A DNA stretch of 64,000 bases from Ignatzschineria sp. RMDPL8A (GCF_029815055.1 NZ_JAPPWA010000001.1:256934-320933); one strand, 5' to 3'. Shown: positions 25,936 through 37,279, counted from the first letter of the stretch. The notes: a model not told the origin generated them from the letters alone. Numbers and translations are program-made.

Positions 25936-27847
25936 TACCTTGTTCCTTCTGTTCCATTATTGCAAAATCAGGAATCGCATCGATTTCAAAATGCGCTTTC
26001 GGAGCTTGAGAGGACTTCCCATGACTCTCTCCCTTTGGTATTTTTCCGATCCGAGCCACTTGACTGCGCTTCTTAATTTTCTTTTCTTTAGATAACGCTT
26101 GAATGCTCTGACGCAGCTTTTCTTTTGCTTCTGCTAAATTTTGCTCTTCTTCACCACTCATAATCGCTTGAGCTCTACGTTCTTTTAAAATCATTGTGTG
26201 CTGAAAAAGTGATAAATTTTTCACATAATCCTCATCGATACAAGGAACTTCAATAAAAGTATCGCTATCGGGATCATGCACCCAAATCTTCTCTAGATTC
26301 TCAGTATTGACTCGAATATTTACTTTAGCCCGATTTCCATAGAGGATCCTCATCGTTCTCAATGCTTCTGAATTATAGAAAAGATGTTTAAAAAGGATTC
26401 CTTCATGACTCAATTTTCTCTTATATTCTTTAGCACATATAAGATCAAAATGATCTCGACTAGAAGGAAGCAATGGCTCAAAGCGCTCTAATCCCTTTAA
26501 CCACTTCTGATGTGGAGTAACGTTAATCGATCTATGTTTGGTCTGCATATAAATTTCTACTGCCCAAAAATAGATTAAACCTCTTAATTCTTTTAAAGTA
26601 ATCGTCGCTTCTTCTACCGAATTATAATCTCCACGCTCTGAAATATTGGAGAAAGTCGTTCCTTTAATACGTTGAGATACTTGGCGATTTAATGTCCCCA
26701 AAAAACGTTCTACTCGCCCTTTATAATATGGCTTGTGTTTAGGGCAAAACATCAATTCAATATTTAATTCCCCACAAACTCGCCTTAACTGTTTTGAATG
26801 AAATTCCAACCCGTTATCACAAACAAGTAAAGATGGAATTCCATAAGCTGGCCAGTCTTTATTAATATCCGTATATTGTTCCAACAATATCTGTTTTGGC
26901 CAAATTGCTTGACGGAGCGCCCGCATCACCGAAAGTTCTGAAGGAGGCTCAAAATCGATCTCAAGTGCCAAAGGCATTCGAGTATGACTATCTAAAATGC
27001 ATGTTAAGTATGGACGACCAATCGTTAGCCCTAATACTTCATCAATCACCATGATATCTAGAGGTGTATGGTCAATTTCAACTCGCTCAAGCGGAAAATC
27101 TGTTGAAACGCCTTTTCCCGATATACGGTAAACCTTCTCTGCTTCTTTGATTCCATGGCGCTCTGCGACTACTGTATAGTCATCTAACTCATTAATCATT
27201 CGATAAACAGTTGAACGACTAGGGCGACTAATATTTTTAGCGTGAAGCTTATTATGCTGTTGAATACGATAAAGTAACGTCAGATAGACTTCTTGTTTAC
27301 TTTGCCTCTCCCTTGTTAAATATACTTCATTAACCACTTCATAAAATAGCGATTGAATCATTGATTTATATTTTCGATATCCTTTCCTACCTGATTTTTG
27401 ATTCGTAAGCGCCTTCAGATTTCCATCCGATTCATACCAACGTTTCCACCAACGATATAACGTAATCGCAGAAGGAGGTTTAATATCTTGTAATTGATTA
27501 GCCAGAGAAGTAATTAACTCCTCCAGCCCCACCCGTGTTGGGGATCCCAATTGTTTTTGAGCTTCTTTTACATATTCATAACGCCTCATTACAACTTCTT
27601 CTTGCTCTGAGTTAATAGCACTTAATCCTTTTATTGTCTCCGTACCTAATTGTGTTTTCTGAACTTCATCAGATAAAGTAATTTCTCCTTTCTCAATCAG
27701 AGAAATAAGCTCTACTTTGCTTATTTTAGATATAGATTTATTAGATAAATTTTCCAGATAACATAGATCAATAATTATTTTCTTAACTTGATAAACAATA
27801 TCATCAGAAATCAGGTGCAATCCGACGTGTAAATAACTGGTAGTCAT
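25928..27847 (-). CDS. tnsB: TnsB-type DDE transposase
   Basis: This 639-residue protein has N-terminal helix-turn-helix DNA-binding domains, an RNase-H-fold catalytic core with Asp259 (RVEIDHTPLD), Asp344 (LLVCDNGLEF) and Glu380 (KGRVERFLG), and a basic C-terminal tail for contact with TnsC. It cuts and joins the 3' ends of the element and binds the repeats at both ends. The first in-frame ATG makes it overlap tnsA by 44 bp. Confidence 0.95.
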   Translation of the reverse strand: MTTSYLHVGLHLISDDIVYQVKKIIIDLCYLENLSNKSISKISKVELISLIEKGEITLSDEVQKTQLGTETIKGLSAINSEQEEVVMRRYEYVKEAQKQLGSPTRVGLEELITSLANQLQDIKPPSAITLYRWWKRWYESDGNLKALTNQKSGRKGYRKYKSMIQSLFYEVVNEVYLTRERQSKQEVYLTLLYRIQQHNKLHAKNISRPSRSTVYRMINELDDYTVVAERHGIKEAEKVYRISGKGVSTDFPLERVEIDHTPLDIMVIDEVLGLTIGRPYLTCILDSHTRMPLALEIDFEPPSELSVMRALRQAIWPKQILLEQYTDINKDWPAYGIPSLLVCDNGLEFHSKQLRRVCGELNIELMFCPKHKPYYKGRVERFLGTLNRQVSQRIKGTTFSNISERGDYNSVEEATITLKELRGLIYFWAVEIYMQTKHRSINVTPHQKWLKGLERFEPLLPSSRDHFDLICAKEYKRKLSHEGILFKHLFYNSEALRTMRILYGNRAKVNIRVNTENLEKIWVHDPDSDTFIEVPCIDEDYVKNLSLFQHTMILKERRAQAIMSGEEEQNLAEAKEKLRQSIQALSKEKKIKKRSQVARIGKIPKGESHGKSSQAPKAHFEIDAIPDFAIMEQKEQGNA

Positions 27848-28553
27848 TCTTTAAATCCTTGCTATGTGAGAAATAAATATCTAATTCAGACGTGAGAGGT
27901 TTGGATAAATCCGCCATTAAGTAACCTTGAGCAATCAAAGCATAAACCACAGATTCTGATTCAAAATAATCAATAACATCCGATAAAATTAGGGAGTGAA
28001 CTCCTGATGCTAAAAGCAAGTGGATGCTTTTAATAACATGGTCATCTAATAAACGTGTTTGATAAGAGCGCATCAGAGTAAGATTCTTTTCTCTCGCTGG
28101 ATTTATTAACTCTTCTTCAGTTAACACCGAAAAACCATAATTTTCTCGTTCTAAAAACTGGCTAATATGAGCAAAATAATGTTTCAACTCCTGCAATTTT
28201 TTCAGCGGCTTAACTTCATAATATTGGATACTATTATTTGAATAGACCACTTCGAAATCAGGTGTATAACGCTTAACTTTATCTTTATAAGGAAGGATAA
28301 ATGTTCTCGGTTGCTCTCTAAAAGCACTAATCGAAGGAGAAAACTCAAACAGATAACATGCTCTTCGTTCTAATTGTGATTCCCAAGCAACCATTCTTTG
28401 CATCTTTTTTGAAGGGAATTGACCTCTCACCGTCATTCGAGAGGGCGTTACAGGGTTTCTAGCTCTTTGAATATTATTCTCTGCAAGATTTCTCTTCAAA
28501 ATAGAGATACCTGTCAATCTTCTACGCGAAGATGGTTGTTTTTTAAAAGACAT
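27804..28553 (-). CDS. tnsA: TnsA-type endonuclease
   Basis: Read from the ATG at 28553 (Met-Ser-Phe-Lys-Lys), with AAGGAT eight bases upstream, the protein has 249 residues. It has the TnsA restriction-nuclease core: Trp-Glu-Ser-Gln-Leu-Glu (catalytic Glu), TPDFEV (Asp) and YYEVKPLKK (Glu-x-Lys). A TnsA_C helix bundle follows. It cuts the 5' strands, so the element moves by cut and paste. It is the first gene of the tns operon. Confidence 0.93.
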   Translation of the reverse strand: MSFKKQPSSRRRLTGISILKRNLAENNIQRARNPVTPSRMTVRGQFPSKKMQRMVAWESQLERRACYLFEFSPSISAFREQPRTFILPYKDKVKRYTPDFEVVYSNNSIQYYEVKPLKKLQELKHYFAHISQFLERENYGFSVLTEEELINPAREKNLTLMRSYQTRLLDDHVIKSIHLLLASGVHSLILSDVIDYFESESVVYALIAQGYLMADLSKPLTSELDIYFSHSKDLKNDYQLFTRRIAPDF

Positions 28554-28681
28554 AAAAGATCCTTGCCAAATCATTTTGGCAATAAAAAATTACTGAAATC
28601 GATAGGATCAACTTGACGTAGTCTTTAATAAAATAGATACTTACAACGACCAAGGAGTAAGAATTATCTTATTCATTAAAG

Positions 28682-28716
28682 AACGGGGCAAGTTAATCAC
28701 TTCGCCTCGTTTTTTA
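28682..28716 (+). terminator. Rho-independent terminator reading rightwards
   Basis: AACGGGGCAAGT pairs with ACTTCGCCTCGTT, followed by TTTTTTATTT on the plus strand. No plus-strand gene is seen to its left, since tnsA points away. It would end a short transcript starting in 28560-28680, in the tns promoter region, or stop read-through into the 80-residue gene's antisense strand. Confidence 0.6.
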
Positions 28717-28731
28717 TTTCACGTTATAAAC

Positions 28732-28974
28732 TTAACCCATCCCAACTTGCTCCCTTTTTAACTTTAACCATGTAATAACATCCTCTGTAAAAACAAAATA
28801 CCCTCTACGTCCTTCTATTGAAAACTCTTTTACGGGTAAATCACCTCTTAACCTTGCCTGTTGATAAGCAGCTAAACTAGGGTAACAAAGCACATGCCAA
28901 ATGTTTTTTGTTGAAATTAATGGACCATAAGTTTGATATAAAAATTCAGCTGTTTTCAATCCTATTTGCTCCAT
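28732..28974 (-). CDS. Small putative DNA-binding protein
   Basis: This 80-residue protein has Gly-Pro-Leu-Ile-Ser-Thr-Lys-Asn-Ile-Trp-His-Val-Leu-Cys-Tyr-Pro-Ser-Leu-Ala-Ala-Tyr. It then has RRGYFVFTEDVITWL, the wing and recognition layout of excisionase/AlpA-like helix-turn-helix proteins. It lies upstream of tnsA on the same strand, separated by a plus-strand terminator. It may regulate the tns operon. This is inferred from its fold-like pattern and place. Confidence 0.55.
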   Translation of the reverse strand: MEQIGLKTAEFLYQTYGPLISTKNIWHVLCYPSLAAYQQARLRGDLPVKEFSIEGRRGYFVFTEDVITWLKLKREQVGMG

Positions 28975-29140
28975 GCTTGTTACTCTCTGTAACTAGTTAT
29001 ACACGCTATTATTGTAAATCTTTTTACTTGTTTGTGTTATGGTTATATTTTCTAACTAAGCATCAACACAAAATAAAATTATCACTTAATTATCAATGTC
29101 TTAATTCCTTTGTTTTTTCAAAAAATAGCTGCCCCACTCT

Positions 29141-30049
29141 ATGATTATCAAAAACATACAAATCAAATTTTGGTACGAATACGTCCGAAATGAAGTAAAA
29201 AAACAAAATATAGCTAATAAAAATATATCCGCATACCAATTAGAAGATATGGAATTATCAAAATATAAGAGAAATAGAAGAATAAAAGATCAACTGTCAA
29301 ACCGATGGTACAGATATAAACATGGGACAAGTATGCCCAGAGTATATTTTATAGAACAAGTAGATAAAAAGGTTGAAGGCTCAGCATCAATTATTAACAA
29401 TCCTATGTGGAAAATATTAAAGATTCTTGAATCAAAATCATCTGAAGATCACTTTAACGAACTGAAAAAAATAGATTTATTATGCTTTAATAAAAAAACT
29501 CGAAAAACGATTTCAAAAAACTTAACAGAGCTTAAGCCCTATACTAACGGTATTGGGAGAATCTTAGCTTATCGAGGTTCTTTCGAGAGTATTGCTGCTC
29601 TAATCCTATTCATATTTCAAATCAAACAACAAATAATAGTGACTAAAAAAATAATCTTAAACTCGAAATTTAATAGTAAAAATCACCAAATAAAAAAGAG
29701 GCTGAAAGAGCAACTAGGGCGAGTTATATGTTATATACATCATACAATGCTATTAATTGGCATGGAATATTTAGATCATCCAGCCTTCAAACTATTAGAA
29801 GAAACCTATGACTTCATTTTCCATCATCTATTACGAAATATCCCAGTTACAAAAGATATGTTTTTTTCATATAAAAACATTAAAAATTTTACAAGCTATC
29901 TTCTTCTTATTGAAGATATCAATATTTTATATCTTATGAAAAACAATCAGTCACCTCTATCACGATATAACTACATATTATCGCACCTCTTTCAGTTTAA
30001 CATTTCATATACATCTATGTTTTTAATAGAAAAAAAGCCATTTTCTTGA
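29141..30049 (+). CDS. Hypothetical protein between tns genes and the right end
   Basis: This 302-residue, strongly basic, AT-rich protein (many Lys, Ile, Asn) starts at 29141. It has Arg-Trp-Tyr-Arg-Tyr-Lys-His-Gly-Thr-Ser-Met-Pro-Arg near residue 55, which recalls helix-turn-helix-type contacts, and a hydrophobic helix around residues 150-160. No family is recognised. It is convergent with gyrB and ends at a TAA just before the right-end array, whose terminator (near 30035-30055) it would use. Confidence 0.5.
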   Translation: MIIKNIQIKFWYEYVRNEVKKQNIANKNISAYQLEDMELSKYKRNRRIKDQLSNRWYRYKHGTSMPRVYFIEQVDKKVEGSASIINNPMWKILKILESKSSEDHFNELKKIDLLCFNKKTRKTISKNLTELKPYTNGIGRILAYRGSFESIAALILFIFQIKQQIIVTKKIILNSKFNSKNHQIKKRLKEQLGRVICYIHHTMLLIGMEYLDHPAFKLLEETYDFIFHHLLRNIPVTKDMFFSYKNIKNFTSYLLLIEDINILYLMKNNQSPLSRYNYILSHLFQFNISYTSMFLIEKKPFS

Positions 30050-30074
30050 AAGGGCTTTATACGTCCATTACTCA

Positions 30075-30140
30075 TTTCACAATTTGAGACAAAATATCAT
30101 TGGTTTGAGATGCCATTTCATCGTTCGTGAGATTCGATAG
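30075..30140 (-). repeat. Inner right-end array with altered terminus
   Basis: Three TnsB-type sites start at 30075, 30095 and 30116, 20-21 bp apart. The last runs as CATTTCATCGTTCGTGAGAT, identical to the right end of unit A, but ends GATTCGATA instead of GATTCGACA. Thus the terminal TG of the element strand reads TA here. This is probably the original right end of unit B, now damaged. Confidence 0.65.
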
Positions 30141-30174
30141 GATGCAAATAATCTATTTCAAAAATATCAATAAT

Positions 30175-30207
30175 AAAAAAGCCTCTATCTTATCCAGAGG
30201 CTTTTTC
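30175..30207. terminator. Terminator inside the outer right end
   Basis: AAAAAAGCCTCT and AGAGGCTTTTT form a hairpin with T-runs on both strands. It faces gyrB, so it may now serve as the gyrB terminator, replacing the one cut off at 886-921. Confidence 0.7.
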
Positions 30208-30210
30208 TCG

Positions 30211-30314
30211 TTTCATCGTTTGAGATTCCGTATCACTATTTGGGATTTGGTATCACCATTTGGGATTTGGTATCACCATTTGAGACGCCGTTTCATTCTA
30301 TTTGAGATTCGACA
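30211..30314 (-). repeat. Outer right end beside gyrB: five TnsB-type sites
   Basis: Five sites start at 30211, 30231, 30251, 30271 and 30291 in a strict 20-bp rhythm: TTTCATCGTTTGAGATT, TATCACTATTTGGGATT, TATCACCATTTGGGATT, TATCACCATTTGAGACG and the terminal one. The array ends in TTTGAGATTCGACA at 30314. The right flank is AATTA, differing at one base from AATTT left of unit A. Confidence 0.75.
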
Positions 30315-30322
30315 AATTAATT

Positions 30323-32719
<2,397 letters not shown>

Positions 32720-32773
32720 TCAAATACCTCGTGTGTTTTTACTCTTTTAAATTTGTCTAATAAACCTTCGCTA

Positions 32774-33868
32774 TTATACCACTTTTTGAGCTGATCCGTT
32801 AGTAAGTTCATAATATTGCATGCTAGATTTTAACGAGGGTTCAGTGAGTTCTGGAAACTCATTTGGCTCAAGACAGGTGACAAAAAGTTGCGTTTTTTGG
32901 GCGATTAAATGGGTGAGTAATAACCCGCGTTTTGTCTGATCGAGTTCGGCGGTAATATCGTCCATCAATAAAATGGTGGAGTGCCCGGTTTTTTCGCGAT
33001 AGAGGGTAATTTGCGCAAGCATCATCGCAATCGTCATCAATTTTATCTGCCCGCGCGAGAGGTATTGGTGCGCCGTATGCCCATCCACTTTTATGGAAAA
33101 ATCGGCGCGATGAGGACCTGAACGGGTGTAGCCAATAATGCGATCTTTCGGCCGACTCTCCGCCATGCCTTCCGAAAAATGCCCTTTGCTATAACCATAT
33201 TGATAGCGCACCTCCCACTCAGTAAGCTCAGGTAAAAGCGCGTGTAACAGCGGCAAGGCTTTTTCTGTAAGTTCTTCTAAAAACGCTGCACGTTGCTCCG
33301 ATAAGATCTCGCCCGATTCCGCCATCTCATGCTCAATTCCGCGCAGGACTCCATCGGGCATATTGCCTTTAAGCGCCGCATTACGCTGTTTAAGCGCTCG
33401 CTCGTAACGTAGCCAAATTCCATGATATTGCGGCAGACTTTGGAAAAGTCCCCAGTCGATAAATTGACGGCGATAGCGCGGACTATCAATGAGCGATTGC
33501 CCCGTATCAGGCCCAATAAACAAGATGGGAAGCAATTTTGCAAGCTCGGAGCGGCGCTGTACCGGCTCAAAATCTTTGCGAATTTGAAAGCCTTTTTTCG
33601 TCCGCTCAATCCCAAGTTGGGAACGCTTTTCTTCCTCAAGATCGGCAATTTCGGCAAAGAGAATAAAGCTCTCCGAATCGGTCTCGATAATCTCTGCTGA
33701 ATTGTGGGTGCGGAATGATTTTAGATGGGAGAGAAAAAAGAGCGCCTCGAGGAAGGAGGTCTTCCCGGAAGCGTTCTTTCCAATAATTAGGTTAAAATGG
33801 GGATCAAACGTGTAGCGAAACGGTTTTAAGTGCCGAAATCGCTCCACTTTGAGTGATTCAATAATCAC
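32774..33868 (-). CDS. recF: DNA replication and repair protein RecF
   Basis: This 364-residue protein has Walker A GKNASGKTS (residues 30-38), the ABC-type signature Leu-Ser-Arg-Gly-Gln and Walker B Ile-Leu-Leu-Met-Asp-Asp. It loads RecA at gaps together with RecO and RecR. It follows dnaN by 5 bp, so the two are co-translated neighbours. Confidence 0.96.
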   Translation of the reverse strand: MIIESLKVERFRHLKPFRYTFDPHFNLIIGKNASGKTSFLEALFFLSHLKSFRTHNSAEIIETDSESFILFAEIADLEEEKRSQLGIERTKKGFQIRKDFEPVQRRSELAKLLPILFIGPDTGQSLIDSPRYRRQFIDWGLFQSLPQYHGIWLRYERALKQRNAALKGNMPDGVLRGIEHEMAESGEILSEQRAAFLEELTEKALPLLHALLPELTEWEVRYQYGYSKGHFSEGMAESRPKDRIIGYTRSGPHRADFSIKVDGHTAHQYLSRGQIKLMTIAMMLAQITLYREKTGHSTILLMDDITAELDQTKRGLLLTHLIAQKTQLFVTCLEPNEFPELTEPSLKSSMQYYELTNGSAQKVV

Positions 33869-33873
33869 AAAAT

Positions 33874-34974
33874 TTAGAGCCTCATCGGCATCACAACGTA
33901 TTTAACGTTATCCCCTTCAGAGTTCTGAATGAGGCAGCTAGAGGTGGCACTAGTAAAGCTTAAACGCACCATATCATCATCGAGCGCTTTAAGCGCATCT
34001 AAGAGATAAGTGACGTTAAATGCCGTGGAGAAATCCTCACCCTGATAGTTCACCTCCACCTCTTCCTCAGCATGTTCTTGCTCAGGATTATTGACGTGAA
34101 GTTTAAGTAAAAATTCAGAAAAATGGAGACGAATGCCACGGAATTTATCTTGCGATAAGACCGACGCGCGCGTTAATGCATCAATGAGTCCAACTCGGTC
34201 AGCCACCACCAGTTTATCCCCAAGTTCTGGAACAACGCGGCGATAATCCGGGAATTTCCCTTCAATCAATTTCGTGGTAAAGACAATGCTACCCAGCTCA
34301 ACGCGAAGGTGATTCGGGCTCAATTCTAAATGAACCGGCGCTGATTCGTTCTCAAGCAGTTTTAACAGCTCCTCAATCCCTTTACGGGGAATGATGAATT
34401 GCTTTTGCAATCCGGTAGTTTCCGGCAATTCTAAATGCGCAACAGAGAGACGATGCCCATCGGTTGCCACCGCATTTAATTCATTACCATCCACATCAAG
34501 TAACAGTCCGTTTAAAAAATAACGCACATCAGAAACGGCCATGGAAAAGGCCACATTATCGATGATTTCACGCAGATCTTTTTTCGGAACTGTCAGTGTT
34601 TTCTCAAATTCCAGATCGTCAAGCACGGGGAATTCATCCGCCGCTAGACAACTTAAGGTAAAGCGCGAACGCCCTGCAACGATGGTCGCACGGAGCTCTT
34701 CGACATGAATTTGAACCTCAATATCGTGAGGCAGCGCCTTTAAAATATCGAGCAGTTTTTTCGCCGGAAAGGTAATGTCGCCGGTTTCGATGGAGAGATG
34801 GGGAAACGAACACTTCAACTCAATCTCAAGATTGGTGGTGGTTAAGGTGATCTCATCTTCCGTCACGACACATTTCACATTCGCAAGCACGGGCAACGTC
34901 TGTGTACGATCGATCACCCCAATAATCGCCTGTAATGGCTTTAACAGTTGCTCACGTTGAATGATTAATTTCAT
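33874..34974 (-). CDS. dnaN: DNA polymerase III sliding clamp (beta)
   Basis: This 366-residue protein has three clamp domains, starting Met-Lys-Leu-Ile-Ile-Gln-Arg-Glu-Gln-Leu-Leu-Lys-Pro-Leu and ending in the classic Val-Val-Met-Pro-Met-Arg-Leu. It forms the ring that holds the polymerase. In most bacteria dnaA lies upstream, but here a response regulator does, so the origin cluster is rearranged in this lineage. Confidence 0.97.
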   Translation of the reverse strand: MKLIIQREQLLKPLQAIIGVIDRTQTLPVLANVKCVVTEDEITLTTTNLEIELKCSFPHLSIETGDITFPAKKLLDILKALPHDIEVQIHVEELRATIVAGRSRFTLSCLAADEFPVLDDLEFEKTLTVPKKDLREIIDNVAFSMAVSDVRYFLNGLLLDVDGNELNAVATDGHRLSVAHLELPETTGLQKQFIIPRKGIEELLKLLENESAPVHLELSPNHLRVELGSIVFTTKLIEGKFPDYRRVVPELGDKLVVADRVGLIDALTRASVLSQDKFRGIRLHFSEFLLKLHVNNPEQEHAEEEVEVNYQGEDFSTAFNVTYLLDALKALDDDMVRLSFTSATSSCLIQNSEGDNVKYVVMPMRL

Positions 34975-35004
34975 ACCTTCCTCTATCGAATCTCGAACTT
35001 AAAA

Positions 35005-35367
35005 CTACGGTAAATGTTTCTTAATCTTTTCGATCAATTCCGCTTCATCAATCGGTTTTACGATGTAGTCGGCGGCGCCTTGACGCTTCGCCCAGATTTT
35101 ATCAACATTGAGGCTTTTTGTGCTCACGACAATCACGGGCACATCTTTCGTTTCATCATGACGTTGCAACATACGAATCGCTTGAAAGCCGTTGCAGTCG
35201 GGCATGATAATATCCATTAAAATAAGATCGGGACGATGTTTGAGGGCTTGTTCAACCCCTTCCTTCCCGTTTTTGGCCTCGACATATTCTACATCTAATT
35301 TATCGAGGACACGCGTAATTACCAGCTTCTGGACGGTAGAGTCATCAACAACTAATATTTTCGTCAT
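35005..35367 (-). CDS. Single-domain response regulator, PilG/PilH-like
   Basis: This 120-residue receiver domain has no output domain: acidic pair Val-Val-Asp-Asp, phosphoacceptor Asp in LILMDIIMPD, Thr/Ser in Val-Val-Ser-Thr-Lys-Ser, and Lys in Val-Lys-Pro-Ile-Asp. Stand-alone receivers of this form act in twitching motility (PilG/PilH) or chemotaxis-like chains. No pil or che gene is in the window, so the pathway is open. Confidence 0.85.
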   Translation of the reverse strand: MTKILVVDDSTVQKLVITRVLDKLDVEYVEAKNGKEGVEQALKHRPDLILMDIIMPDCNGFQAIRMLQRHDETKDVPVIVVSTKSLNVDKIWAKRQGAADYIVKPIDEAELIEKIKKHLP

Positions 35368-35478
35368 ATGATATATAATTCCACTTTATATAATTGCCCT
35401 CAGATAGAGATAATCATAGCATTTTAGTAAAGGGCTTGCCATTCTGATTTTAGGCGTTTTTATACGCATTTAATCAAC

Positions 35479-36027
35479 TTAACCCTTGAGCGCTTTGAGG
35501 AAACGATCCTTCAAAAGAGAGTATTGCTGTGCCGAAACGTAGAGATGCTCGATCTCGCTATCACTCAAAATCCGAACCTTCCGCGCCGGCGTTCCCATCC
35601 AAACTTCTCCAGATCGTACCACCTTACCAGGTGCAAGCAATGCGCCCGCACCCAAAATACCATGCTTTTCCACTCGCGATCCATCTAGGAGTGTCGCTCT
35701 CATTCCGATGAGCGTTGCATCTTCAATCACGCACCCATGCAGCATCGCTCCATGCCCGACCGTCACATCATCACCGACAATCGTAGGATATCCGCCCGGG
35801 CTGATTAGACTGTCGCCAGAGACATGAATAATTGAGCCATCCTGAATATTAGTACGTGCACCTATACGTATTGAATTTACATCACCTCGGCAAATGACGT
35901 AAGGCCAAATTGACGAATCTTGACCAATCTCAACATCTCCGATGATACGCGCCGTGGGATCGATCCAAGCGCCCTTTCCTACCTCTGGCTTTTTATCTTC
36001 AAAAACCATAATATTATTATTCTGCAT
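35479..36027 (-). CDS. Gamma-carbonic anhydrase family protein
   Basis: This 182-residue protein has a left-handed beta-helix of hexapeptide repeats (Ile-Gly-Asp-Val-Glu-Ile, Val-Gly-Asp-Asp-Val-Thr-Val-Gly-His). Three metal-binding His are found in Ile-Ile-His-Val-Ser, Val-Gly-His-Gly and Leu-His-Gly. It belongs to the YrdA/PaaY type, and real carbonic anhydrase activity is not certain in that subgroup. It is divergent from pheA, with a shared promoter region at 36028-36149. Confidence 0.88.
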   Translation of the reverse strand: MQNNNIMVFEDKKPEVGKGAWIDPTARIIGDVEIGQDSSIWPYVICRGDVNSIRIGARTNIQDGSIIHVSGDSLISPGGYPTIVGDDVTVGHGAMLHGCVIEDATLIGMRATLLDGSRVEKHGILGAGALLAPGKVVRSGEVWMGTPARKVRILSDSEIEHLYVSAQQYSLLKDRFLKALKG

Positions 36028-36149
36028 CGCTTCTCATCACTCCTATGGTAAAGTGCTTTGATGGGATGTTTTTGCATCCTTTATGAATTATTTCATAGTA
36101 GACAACCCCTTTAATAAATACAAGATAAAGAACACAGAGCACGAGAATC

Positions 36150-37232
36150 ATGGAGAAGAAAACGCTATTGGAGTATCGCGATATCATCGATACAGTCGAT
36201 CATGAGATTTTAGCCCTCTTAAATCAGCGCGCCGAGGCGGCAAAAGCGATCGGTGAGATAAAAATTGCGGCCGGAGATACGGAGATGTATCGCCCTGAGC
36301 GAGAAGCGCAAGTACTCAAAAAACGCATGGAAGAGAATCACGGCCCGATCCCCGATGAGGAGATTGCCCGTCTATTTAGAGAGATTATGTCGATCTGTCT
36401 CTCCCTTGAAAAACCGCTTAAAGTGGCGTTTTTAGGCCCGCAAGGCACTTTTACCGAAGAGGCGACTTTAAAGCATTTTGGCGGCTCTGCGATCCGTATG
36501 CCGATCCGTACCATCGATGAAGTGTTCCACGCGATTGAGTCCCAAAAGGCCGATTTTGGCGTGGTTCCCATTGAAAACTCAACGGAAGGGGCGGTCAATC
36601 AGACGCTCGACTGTTTTTTAAATTCCAATATCTATATCTGTGGTGAAACTGAGCTTAAAATTCACCAAAATATTATCTCGCACGCGCCGGATTTCAAATC
36701 GATCCACACTGTCTACGCGCACCCGCAATCGTTAGCGCAGTGCCGTAGCTGGCTCGATGAATATCTTCCCCATGCCGAGCGCATAGAGACCAACTCCAAT
36801 GCCGGCGCCATTATGCGCGCCTCCGAAGAGAAAGGGGGCTCTGCAGCCCTTGGTGGAAAGCAAGCAGCGAAATTTTACGATGTGCCGATTTTAGAGAAAA
36901 ACATCGAGGATAATCTTACCAACTCGACGCGCTTTTTAATTATCGGCAACAAACCGATCCCCGCAAGTGGCAACGATAAAACGACGATTTTAGTCTCCGC
37001 CAATGATCGCCCAGGGTTACTGCTTCACCTTATTGCGCCGTTCTCAAAATACAACATCACCATGACCCGTATTGAGTCGCGCCCCTCTAAAAATGGCAAC
37101 TGGAGCTACGTCTTCTTTATCGACGTACTTGGCCATCAGAGCGATCACGGCATTCAGCTCGCCCTTGAAGAGGTAAAAAATGTAGCCTCGCTCTTTAAAG
37201 TGCTCGGTTCGTACCCCGTTGCGCCCTATTAA
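36150..37232 (+). CDS. pheA: Chorismate mutase / prephenate dehydratase (P-protein)
   Basis: This 360-residue bifunctional enzyme makes phenylpyruvate for phenylalanine synthesis. The N-terminal AroQ mutase has Leu-Leu-Asn-Gln-Arg-Ala-Glu-Ala-Ala. The prephenate dehydratase has GPQGTFTEEA and IENSTEGAV. The C-terminal ACT domain has DRPGLLLHLI and the feedback-type ESRPSKNGNWSYVFF motif. No obvious Phe-rich leader peptide is seen upstream. Confidence 0.96.
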   Translation: MEKKTLLEYRDIIDTVDHEILALLNQRAEAAKAIGEIKIAAGDTEMYRPEREAQVLKKRMEENHGPIPDEEIARLFREIMSICLSLEKPLKVAFLGPQGTFTEEATLKHFGGSAIRMPIRTIDEVFHAIESQKADFGVVPIENSTEGAVNQTLDCFLNSNIYICGETELKIHQNIISHAPDFKSIHTVYAHPQSLAQCRSWLDEYLPHAERIETNSNAGAIMRASEEKGGSAALGGKQAAKFYDVPILEKNIEDNLTNSTRFLIIGNKPIPASGNDKTTILVSANDRPGLLLHLIAPFSKYNITMTRIESRPSKNGNWSYVFFIDVLGHQSDHGIQLALEEVKNVASLFKVLGSYPVAPY

Positions 37233-37279
37233 AATGGACAACGCTTTTAGTGTAAAATAGAGAATTTTTAGGATCGATT

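Larger units (their letters stand above)
6250..30314. mobile_element. Tn7-like unit B with tnsABC-tniQ, inserted downstream of gyrB
   Basis: The left terminus TGTCGAATCTCA at 6250 and the inverted terminus ending at 30314 enclose about 24 kb with tnsA, tnsB, tnsC and tniQ at the right side, cargo at the left, and TnsB-type repeats at both ends. The right terminus is 8 bp from the gyrB stop codon, with tnsA nearest the target gene, as Tn7 is oriented towards glmS. A TniQ protein recognising the end of gyrB is therefore inferred. A second right-end array ending near 30139 with a changed last base suggests that the true end of B may be there, with a remnant of a third unit between 30140 and 30314. 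Confidence 0.75.

Noticed and set aside
30211..30314. Regular 20-bp repeats that could suggest a CRISPR array or minisatellite
   Set aside because: Units are contiguous, too short for repeat plus spacer, and match the transposon-end motif at four other places. They are TnsB-type sites.
36028..36149. Possible attenuator leader peptide before pheA
   Set aside because: No short frame with clustered Phe codons and no terminator/antiterminator pair were found.
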